DNA of 64,000 nt from CAZYQW01 sp964649825 (GTDB taxonomy: Bacteria; Planctomycetota; B15-G4; JADJEK01), in NCBI GenBank assembly GCA_964649825.1, contig CAZYQW010000069.1:1-64000 (forward strand). Reading direction: 5' to 3'. The notes under the pieces are model-generated. The model was given only the letters and a program-made list of their open reading frames with translations, did no database searches and was not told where the DNA came from. Both the position numbers and the translations under genes were made by a program. This document shows, in pieces, positions 57,811-64,000 of this stretch (the stretch's first letter is position 1; each line of letters opens with the position of its first letter).

Positions 57811-59877
57811 CTACCGGAACCGGAGCTCGAGCTCCTGGAGGGAGCGGATGCGATCGCGGATCTGGGCGGCCTCCTCGAACTTCAGCTCCGCCGCCGCGTC
57901 GCGCATCTGCCGCGTGAGCCGATCGATCTCCTTCGTCAACGCCGCGAGGTCGAGGTCTTCGATGACGTTCTCGTCCACGTCCGGAATCGGCGCGTAGTCC
58001 TTCTCGTAGATGGTCTCGAGGATGTCGCGGATCCCCTTCTTGATCGTCGTCGGGGTGATACCGTGCTCCACGTTGTACGCGGCCTGCCGCTCCCGCCTGC
58101 GGTTCATCTCGTCAAGGGCCGCGCGCATCGATGCGGTCTCCCGGTCCCCGTACAAGACGACGAATCCATCCGCGTTGCGCGCCGCTCGTCCGCACGTCTG
58201 GATCAGAGAGGTCGTCGAGCGCAGGAAGCCCTCGCGGTCCGCGTCCAGCACCGCGACGAGCGAGACCTCGGGGATGTCGAGCCCTTCGCGCAGCAGGTTG
58301 ATCCCGACGAGGACGTCGAACGTGCCCTTGCGGAGGTCCCGCACGATCTCCGTCCGCTGGATCGTGTCGATGTCGGAGTGCATGTACTTCACGCGAATGC
58401 CGCACTCGAGGTAGTAGTCCGTCAGCTCCTCCGCCATCCGTTTCGTCAGCGTCGTCACGAGCACGCGCTGCTTCAGCGCCGCGCGCTTCTTGATCTCGCC
58501 CAACAGGTCGTCGACCTGGCCGCGCGCGGGCCGGACCTCGACGATCGGATCGAGGAGCCCGGTCGGGCGGATCACCTGTTCCGCGACGTGATCGCCGCTC
58601 TTCTTCCGCTCGTGCTCGGCCGGGGTGGCGGAGACGTAGATGACCTGGTTGAGGAGCCGCTCGAACTCGTCGAACTTGAGCGGCCGGTTGTCGAGCGCGG
58701 ACGGCAGCCGGAATCCGAACTCGACCAGCGTCTCCTTGCGCGAGCGATCGCCGCGGTACATCCCGCCGACCTGCGGCACGCTCTGGTGGCTCTCGTCCAC
58801 GACGAGCAGGAAGTCCTCGGGAAAGTAGTTCAAGAGCGTCGCGGGGGGCTCGCCGGGGCGCCGGTCGTCGAGGTGGCGCGAGTAGTTCTCGATCCCCGAG
58901 CAGATCCCAGTCTCCCGCAGCACCTCGAGGTCGTAGCGCGTACGCTGCTCGAGACGCTGCGCCTCGAGCAGCTTGTTCTGGGCCCGGAGCTCGATCAGCC
59001 GCTCTCCGAGCTCCTCTTCGATGGTGACCAGGGCGCGCTTCAGCCGCACCTCCGGCGTGATGTAGTGGCTCGCGGGATAGATCGTCACCGCGCCGTGCTC
59101 GTGCGTCACTTCTCCGCGGAGCGGGTCGACCTCGAGGATCCTCTCGACGGTCGTATCGAAGAGCTCGACGCGGATCACGCGATCCTGCGCGTACGCGGGG
59201 TAGACCTCGATCACGTCGCCCCGCACGCGGAACGTGCCGCGCTTGAACTCGAGGTTGTTCCGCTGGTACTGGATCTCCGCGAGCCGGCGCAGCACGTCGT
59301 CGCGGTCGACCTCGTCGTCGACGGCGAGCGACACCGACATGTCCGCGTACGCACCCGGCGACCCGAGGCCGTAGATGCACGACACGCTCGCCACGATCAG
59401 CACGTCGCGGCGCGAAAGCAGTGACGCGGTCGCGGCGTTGCGCATTCGCTCGATCCGCTCGTTGATCGCCGCGTCCTTCTCGATGAACGTGTCGGTGCGC
59501 GGGACGTACGCCTCGGGCTGGTAGTAGTCGTAGTACGAGACGAAGTACTCGATCGCGTTGCGCGGAAAGAGCTCGCGGAACTCGGAGTAGAGCTGCGCGG
59601 CCAGGATCTTGTTGTGCGCGAGCACGAGGGTCGGCTTCTGCACGCGTTGAACGACGTTCGCGATCGTGAACGTCTTTCCGCTGCCGGTGACTCCGAGCAA
59701 CGCCTGATGCCGGACCCCGTCCCGGATCGCTCCGACGAGTCGCTCGATCGCGGCCGGCTGATCACCGGTCGGCGCGAACTCGGACACCAGCTCGAACCCT
59801 TCAGCCGGGAGGCCGAACTCCGAAGTCCGAGGGGCGGTCCTCCGCTCGCGCGAGGCGGTGACGCGGCGTTTGCTCAC
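57811..59877 (-). CDS. uvrB: Excinuclease ABC subunit B
   Basis: 688 residues. Helicase-like core with Walker A LLGVTGSGKTFTIANV, the beta-hairpin region YYDYYQPEAYVPRTDTFIEK, the Walker B/DEAD-like VVDESHQ, motif VI QTCGRAARN, and a C-terminal UVR motif (AAELKFEEAAQIRDRIRSLQ) that contacts UvrC. It verifies damage and hands over to UvrC. GTG 59877 overlaps the TPR gene stop (GTGA), and homology begins soon after. The open frame to 60894 runs out of frame through the TPR gene and is not a fusion. Confidence 0.97.
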   Translation of the reverse strand: MSKRRVTASRERRTAPRTSEFGLPAEGFELVSEFAPTGDQPAAIERLVGAIRDGVRHQALLGVTGSGKTFTIANVVQRVQKPTLVLAHNKILAAQLYSEFRELFPRNAIEYFVSYYDYYQPEAYVPRTDTFIEKDAAINERIERMRNAATASLLSRRDVLIVASVSCIYGLGSPGAYADMSVSLAVDDEVDRDDVLRRLAEIQYQRNNLEFKRGTFRVRGDVIEVYPAYAQDRVIRVELFDTTVERILEVDPLRGEVTHEHGAVTIYPASHYITPEVRLKRALVTIEEELGERLIELRAQNKLLEAQRLEQRTRYDLEVLRETGICSGIENYSRHLDDRRPGEPPATLLNYFPEDFLLVVDESHQSVPQVGGMYRGDRSRKETLVEFGFRLPSALDNRPLKFDEFERLLNQVIYVSATPAEHERKKSGDHVAEQVIRPTGLLDPIVEVRPARGQVDDLLGEIKKRAALKQRVLVTTLTKRMAEELTDYYLECGIRVKYMHSDIDTIQRTEIVRDLRKGTFDVLVGINLLREGLDIPEVSLVAVLDADREGFLRSTTSLIQTCGRAARNADGFVVLYGDRETASMRAALDEMNRRRERQAAYNVEHGITPTTIKKGIRDILETIYEKDYAPIPDVDENVIEDLDLAALTKEIDRLTRQMRDAAAELKFEEAAQIRDRIRSLQELELRFR

Positions 59878-60974
59878 GAACCGGATACGGCCACGACCGA
59901 CGCATGGACGGATCCGGCCGACGACGTCGAGATGAGGAACCGGCGGAACCGCTCGTCGACCAGGTCGGCGAACGCACGGGCCAGCGGAAAGCTCGGGTCG
60001 GACTTCTCGAGTGCGCGGAACTCCTCGGTCGCCTCCGCAAGATCTTCCACGTGGAGCGCGAGGAAGCCGCGCAGGAACCGCGAGTAGCTGTCGAGCGGGA
60101 ACGTCGCGCGATAGCGGTCGATCGCTTCGACCTGCTCGCGAAACGCGCCGACGCCGCCGAGCGGCGTGATCACGTTCAGCTCGTCGTCGATCAGGCGGGG
60201 ATCGAGCAGCAGGGAATGAACCACCTCTCGCGCGGCGCGGTCGACGTAGCCGGCGGCGAGCAGCGAGAGCGCGTACTCGAGCCGGAGCTCGGCGTCGTCG
60301 GGATGGAGACCCAACGCGCTGTTCAACGTTGCTTCCGCCAACTGCGCCTGCCCGGCCACGAGCTGATCGCGCGCGTTCTCGATCATGCGGCGCGCGAGCT
60401 CGCTCCGCGGCGGGGGACCGGCCGGCGCCACCTCCACCACCCCGTCGTCCGTTGGCGGCTCGGACGTGATCGGCGCAACGCCGACCTCGTCCAGGACCGG
60501 CGGTTCCAGCCCCCCCTCCACGTCGAGACCCGGGTCGATCGCGGTCTCGCCGGGAATCGCGGGGAACGAAACCGAGCTCGCAGGCGGCGGCAGCGGCGGC
60601 GTCGGGTTCGTGACCGGCGGGTGGGTCGAGCCGGCGGGGCCCGCGCCGAACGAGCGGCCGCTGCCGAGCGGCGCGAACGGCCGACCCGTGTGCTCGCCGC
60701 CGAACGATCGTCCGGAGTGGCTGCCGCCGAACGCGCGACCCGAGCCGATGCTCCCGAAGGGCCGGCCGACGTGCGATCCGAACCCGTTCGGCGCCGGGGC
60801 GGGTATCGGGGCCGGCGGCGCGGCGACCGCCTTCTTCGACGGCGGCTGCGCCCCTTTCCCCTTCGGCTCGCCCGCCGCGGCCGTGACCACGCATGCAAGC
60901 ACGACGAGCAAGACGCCAGACGCGGTCTTCGTCCCCTTCGTTCTCTTCGCTCGATGCTCGGTGGTACGGGTCAT
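59874..60974 (-). CDS. TPR protein with GR-x-F-G repeat region, upstream of uvrB
   Basis: 366 residues. Membrane signal or signal peptide near residues 17-33 (ASGVLLVVLACVVTAAAG). A Pro/Ala/Lys stretch is followed by six or so G-R-[PAS]-F-[GA] units between about residues 65 and 115 (GRPFGSIGSGRAFGGSHSG and similar). A Pro-rich linker follows, then tetratricopeptide-like helices from about 210 (AQLAEATLNSALGLHPDDAE, ATEEFRALEKSDPSFPLARA). Probably exported and protein-binding. The overlap with uvrB (GTGA) ties it to that operon, although a direct repair role is not implied. ATG 60974 has GGAGG upstream. Confidence 0.75.
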   Translation of the reverse strand: MTRTTEHRAKRTKGTKTASGVLLVVLACVVTAAAGEPKGKGAQPPSKKAVAAPPAPIPAPAPNGFGSHVGRPFGSIGSGRAFGGSHSGRSFGGEHTGRPFAPLGSGRSFGAGPAGSTHPPVTNPTPPLPPPASSVSFPAIPGETAIDPGLDVEGGLEPPVLDEVGVAPITSEPPTDDGVVEVAPAGPPPRSELARRMIENARDQLVAGQAQLAEATLNSALGLHPDDAELRLEYALSLLAAGYVDRAAREVVHSLLLDPRLIDDELNVITPLGGVGAFREQVEAIDRYRATFPLDSYSRFLRGFLALHVEDLAEATEEFRALEKSDPSFPLARAFADLVDERFRRFLISTSSAGSVHASVVAVSGS

Positions 60975-61133
60975 GGCCAGCCTCCGTGAGATTCTCGCGC
61001 GCAACGAACTCCAGGTTCCAACGGAGATTATGTTAGGTTGGCGTCGGTCTGGGTGCAACCGCGGGCATGAGTTCCCACGCCGTTCGCGGCTGCTTTCCAT
61101 TGATTCGTCGAGTGATTCGTCGGGGCCGTCGTC

Positions 61134-62357
61134 ATGCCGATCGTTCAATGCTCATCGTGTCGCTCGCGGTTCAAGGTCAAGGTCGGCGTGATCGGCCGGA
61201 CGATGAAATGCCCGCGCTGCAAAAGCGAGTTCCAGGCCACCGCCCTCCACTCGGCGCCGCGCAAGTCGTACGGATCCGGGCCGATCGTGTACGCCGGAAT
61301 CGGAGTCGGCGCCGTCGTCGTGGCCCTCATCGTGATGTCGGTGGCGAACCGATCCCGCGAAGAGGCCGCCAAGGCCGACGCGGCGGCCGCCGAGCGGGCC
61401 CCGCCCGAGAAACCGGTCACGAAGAAACCGCTGGCGCCCGAGAAGGAGATGACCCCGCAAGAGGCGCTGGCGGCGCAAGCGCAGAAGATCGTCGAGGCGT
61501 TGCGCGACGACGATCACCCGCTCCTCATCGGTTGGGTCGATTACGCGCGGATGCACGAAGCCCGCCGCGAGCGCGGGCTCGAGGAACGCGAATGGAGCGA
61601 CCTCGCCAACGAGGAGCAGTACGCACAGAAGGACGAGTACCTCGGGTTGCTGCGCGGCGACGACGCGACTCGGGACTTCGCACGCCTCAGCACCGTCGAG
61701 AAGGTCGAAGTCGGGCGCATGGGCTCGGGCAAGGGCCGGGTCTACGCGACGATCAAGAACCCCCTCAAGGAGACCAAACAGGATCTGACGCTCGAGCTCT
61801 ACGCCTCGAGCGGGACGTGGCGCGTCTATGAGCTCGAGCGCGGCCCGATCTACGCGGTCGGGACCGATCCGAACGCGGTGGCGGCCCAGGGGGAACGGGA
61901 GCCGGGACGCACGCCGGCGCGGCGGCTGAACCCGGAGGGCGAGGTCAGCGAGGTCGCGCTCGTCGAAGGAACGGCCAGCAACGTCATCAGCGACGTCGAG
62001 CGACAGCTCGCGATCCTCCGCGACCTGTTGGCGACGGTCGAGGCGTCGCGCGCGCGGCGCAGCATCGCGGCCATCGGCAAGCCCGCGATCCCGATCCTTC
62101 TGAACGCCCTGGTTCCCCTCGACCTGTCGAACGACGCCGACACCCAAGTCGCGACTCGGATCGCGATGACGCTGACCGACCTGACCGGCCAGTCGTTCCC
62201 CATCTCTCCGGGGGGAAACGAGGCGTCGCTGACCGGCGAGTTCGCGTTCGAGAACGAAGAGAATCGACGCCGCTGGTTCGGCTGGTGGTCCGCCCACAAG
62301 GCGACGTTCACCGGCCCGGAGGCGCCGGACTTCGAGGAGCCTGAGGACGAGGGTTGA
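61134..62357 (+). CDS. Zinc-ribbon transmembrane protein with HEAT-like C-terminus (A)
   Basis: 407 residues. An N-terminal MJ0042-type zinc ribbon (Cys6, Cys9, then CPRC) is followed by a basic linker and one membrane helix (about 48-67, IVYAGIGVGAVVVALIVMSV). A charged linker, a domain around residues 110-240 with LSTVEKVEVGRMGSGKGRVY, and a C-terminal module from Ile319 follow. That module is IPILLNALVPLDLSNDAD, then LTDLTGQSFPISPGG and WFGWWSAHKATF (from about 381). The same module recurs in the next gene, and the LTGQ/W-WW end also occurs in the protein at 32716-33231. Function unknown; topology suggests a cytoplasmic zinc ribbon and an outer globular part. Confidence 0.75.
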   Translation: MPIVQCSSCRSRFKVKVGVIGRTMKCPRCKSEFQATALHSAPRKSYGSGPIVYAGIGVGAVVVALIVMSVANRSREEAAKADAAAAERAPPEKPVTKKPLAPEKEMTPQEALAAQAQKIVEALRDDDHPLLIGWVDYARMHEARRERGLEEREWSDLANEEQYAQKDEYLGLLRGDDATRDFARLSTVEKVEVGRMGSGKGRVYATIKNPLKETKQDLTLELYASSGTWRVYELERGPIYAVGTDPNAVAAQGEREPGRTPARRLNPEGEVSEVALVEGTASNVISDVERQLAILRDLLATVEASRARRSIAAIGKPAIPILLNALVPLDLSNDADTQVATRIAMTLTDLTGQSFPISPGGNEASLTGEFAFENEENRRRWFGWWSAHKATFTGPEAPDFEEPEDEG

Positions 62358-62380
62358 CCGGCCGAGTCCTTGAGTAAGAT
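62354..62380 (+). promoter_or_regulatory. Candidate promoter for zinc-ribbon protein B
   Basis: TTGACC (62354-62359) and TAAGAT (62375-62380) are 15 bases apart, short of the ideal 17. They begin at the stop codon of gene A and point to the gene at 62488. Moderate to low support. Confidence 0.35.
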
Positions 62381-62487
62381 ACGCCGTTTGCGGGCCCTTC
62401 ATGGGAACACGGTGGCACTCTCGAGGAGCCGCCGCCCGCTGACGGCGTTACGCTGAGGTACGCAGAACGAGCGCGAAGGAGTCTCGC

Positions 62488-63561
62488 ATGACCGACCGGA
62501 TCGGCGTCTGCCGCGGTTGCGGATCCAAGTTCAAGATCCCTGACTCGTTTCAGGGCACGCAGGCCAAGTGCAAGAAGTGCGGCGACGTCGTCAAGATCGG
62601 CGCCGTCGGTGCATCGATCCCGCCGGCGGACCCGGCGGGCAGCGAAGGCGCTGGAGCGCGATCGAGTGGGCATGCGCGGGCTGGAGCCGGCGCGGGGCGC
62701 GGGAGCCGAGCCGGCCGCGGGCGAACGGCCGGCGGCACGCGCACGAACCGCGCTGGCGGACGCGGCCGCGCGGGCGCGGCCGACGAGGGGGGTGCTCGCC
62801 ACGGCGGGGCCGGCCGCGGGCGGCGAGGCGGGGCGGAGAAAAAGGACAACACGATGTTGTTCGTCATCATCGGAGCGGCGGTGGTCGTGTTGGCCGTCGT
62901 GGGCTTCATGGTGTTGGGCGGCAAGGACGAGACGCCACAGAACGTCGCCGACGCCACCGCCCAGCCGGCCGCGACGGACGTCGAGCCCGCGATCGATCCC
63001 AGCGAGAGCGACCTCGAGCCGATGGAAGCCGCCGAGCCGGAGCCCGAGCCGGAGCCCGAGCCCGAGAAGCCGGCGGAGCCGGAGCCCGAAGAGCCGTCGA
63101 TCACGAACCCGGTCCTTTCGTTCGAGCCGTTCGGCAAGTTTCCCGAGGTCGATGACGCGGAATGGGAGACGATTCAGGGCGCAGTGCGGACCTACTACCT
63201 CGAAAGCCCGACTCGCAAGAAGGCGAACGAGGCCAAGCGTGTCCTCGACGACGTCGACACGAAGCAGATCCCGGCGCTGATCAACGCGCTGAACGGCCTG
63301 AACATCAACAACGCCAATGACTTCCCCAAGGCCGCGAACGTCGTCATCGCGATCCAGGACACGTCTCAGGGGCTCATCAACATCCCGTTCAAGATCGATG
63401 CCTCCGACATGGAGGCGAACGTCACCGACAACATCAAGTGCATCGACAGCCTGGTCAGTTACTGGCGGAAGATCGACGGAGACGCCGAGAAGGTCGCCAA
63501 GTTCCTGGAGCGCGTCGATACGAAGCGGGCGAGCTCCGGGGGAGAGGACGACGAGGGCTGA
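62488..63561 (+). CDS. Zinc-ribbon transmembrane protein with RG-rich linker (B)
   Basis: 357 residues. An N-terminal zinc ribbon (CRGCGSKFKIPDSF, then CKKCGDVVKIG) is followed by a 65-residue Arg/Gly/Ala-rich linker (about 52-117). One membrane helix (MLFVIIGAAVVVLAVVGFMV, about 122-141) follows, then an acidic Pro/Glu repeat (PEPEPEPEPEKPAEPEPEEP) and a C-terminal module. Its IPALINALNGLNINNAND (from Ile261) aligns with the same region of the preceding protein, including the spacing to a DTSQG in place of LTGQ and YWRKIDG near the end. The two genes are probably paralogous neighbours. The basic stretch might suggest nucleic-acid or phosphate contact on the inner side (inference). Function unknown. 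Confidence 0.75.
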   Translation: MTDRIGVCRGCGSKFKIPDSFQGTQAKCKKCGDVVKIGAVGASIPPADPAGSEGAGARSSGHARAGAGAGRGSRAGRGRTAGGTRTNRAGGRGRAGAADEGGARHGGAGRGRRGGAEKKDNTMLFVIIGAAVVVLAVVGFMVLGGKDETPQNVADATAQPAATDVEPAIDPSESDLEPMEAAEPEPEPEPEPEKPAEPEPEEPSITNPVLSFEPFGKFPEVDDAEWETIQGAVRTYYLESPTRKKANEAKRVLDDVDTKQIPALINALNGLNINNANDFPKAANVVIAIQDTSQGLINIPFKIDASDMEANVTDNIKCIDSLVSYWRKIDGDAEKVAKFLERVDTKRASSGGEDDEG

Positions 63562-63718
63562 TCCCTCCGCGGGGTGACGCGGCCGCCACGAGTCCGCACC
63601 ACGCTCTGGCCGGCGAGAGCGAACGGCGCGCGCGGGTCGGCGATACGTCGTCGACCCGCGCGCGTTTCGCGGATCGGGCGCGCTTACGAGCCCGTTCCGT
63701 GTCGAACCCGTTCGCGCG

Positions 63719-63964
63719 TCAGGACGCGGGCGGAACGTCGCCGACCACGTCGTCGACTCGGACCTTGCGTGTTCGTAGGTACGTCACCGCCTTGTCGATC
63801 TCGGACTCGTCGCCCTCCAGCTCGAGGTAGACCAGTCCGACCTCGTCGGTGATGCTTGCACCCCGAATGTTCGGGATCACGTTGAAGTCCTTCCCCAGGT
63901 TGTAGAGCAACGGCTCTTTGATCATCTCCTTGGGGAACGTGCAGTAGACCTTGCGACTCGCCAC
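63719..63964 (-). CDS. Stand-alone NIL domain protein
   Basis: 81 residues. The NIL domain (first named from MetN-type ABC ATPases and ferredoxin fusions) is recognisable: VYCTFPKEMIKEPLLYNLGK, DFNVIPNIRGASITDEVGL and VYLELEGDESEIDKAVTYL, matching the ferredoxin-like alpha/beta fold that ends in L-x-x-x-x-V-x-V. In larger proteins it binds small ligands such as methionine, or sits next to iron-sulfur domains. The GTG at 63964 lies 36 bases from the window edge, with AGGAAG about 11 bases upstream. The gene on the other side is unseen, so its partner cannot be judged. Confidence 0.8.
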   Translation of the reverse strand: MASRKVYCTFPKEMIKEPLLYNLGKDFNVIPNIRGASITDEVGLVYLELEGDESEIDKAVTYLRTRKVRVDDVVGDVPPAS

Positions 63965-64000
63965 GGATCTGTTCGCTTCCTTCGCAATTTCCCGCGAGGA

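Noticed and set aside
57811..60894. A 1027-codon frame suggesting a UvrB fusion with a long basic N-terminus
   Set aside because: The upstream part is the TPR gene read out of frame; UvrB homology starts at GTG 59877, which overlaps the TPR stop by four bases.
62640..62840. Possible frameshift in the Arg/Gly-rich linker of zinc-ribbon protein B
   Set aside because: The frame is continuous from zinc ribbon to membrane helix, and the alternative frame does not give better homology. A low-complexity RG linker is the simpler reading, though an assembly check would be fair.

Overview
The window is a GC-rich (about two thirds G+C by eye), densely coded bacterial chromosome segment with about 50 protein genes on both strands. 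I found no rRNA, tRNA, CRISPR array, transposase or prophage. A Planctomycetota-type lineage is the best fit. It carries the PSCyt1 / DUF1501 / DUF1549-DUF1553 gene trio typical of that group, several zinc-ribbon and HEAT-like membrane proteins of planctomycete style, a type II secretion (T2SS) cluster and a KDO transferase. The last two imply a Gram-negative envelope. This taxonomic placement is inference.

Layout. 1-5.2 kb: a minus-strand GldA/GldF/GldG-like ABC exporter operon ending in a DUF4340 gene. 5.2-9.97 kb: dnaK with a clear intrinsic terminator, a small sensorless histidine kinase, then a plus-strand TsaC-arginine-phosphatase-like fusion overlapping rpiB (Bacillus ywlC/ywlE/ywlF order). 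10-13.5 kb: an extremely glycine-rich secreted protein, a carboxypeptidase-regulatory-domain protein and a PtsN-like EIIA. 13.9-21.8 kb: gspDEFGHIJ; the gspJ leader is built from six 21-bp tandem repeats. 21.9-27.4 kb: serS, a large secreted protein, a rhomboid protease, and divergently folD.

27.4-35.3 kb: a tightly overlapped minus-strand operon, sucC-sucD-membrane protein-tatA-polyprenyl synthase-lipoprotein-resB-ccsA. It joins a TCA-cycle step to quinone side-chain synthesis, Tat export and cytochrome c maturation, all parts of building a respiratory chain. 35.5-41.1 kb: a two-domain dCTP deaminase and the planctomycete cytochrome/DUF1501/DUF1549 operon. 41.3-46.9 kb: icd-pyk, a lone pseudopilin with a secreted partner, and metK. 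46.9-55 kb: secA-kdtA, a response regulator with a C-terminal receiver, lspA-pyrD, and a DksA-like protein with a histone-H1-like basic tail. 55-64 kb: xerD-like recombinase, a TPR gene-uvrB-uvrC operon, two neighbouring zinc-ribbon/transmembrane proteins that share a C-terminal module, and a stand-alone NIL-domain protein.

Most of the window is housekeeping. The observations most worth following are the repeat-built prepilin leader of gspJ, a FolD that lacks the consensus cyclohydrolase lysine, the zinc-ribbon/HEAT-like protein family with its LTGQ and W-x2-WW signature, the basic-tailed DksA, and the respiratory-assembly operon. I see no single obviously new multi-gene defence or biosynthetic system. 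The nearest candidate is the uncharacterised zinc-ribbon membrane pair at 61.1-63.6 kb.
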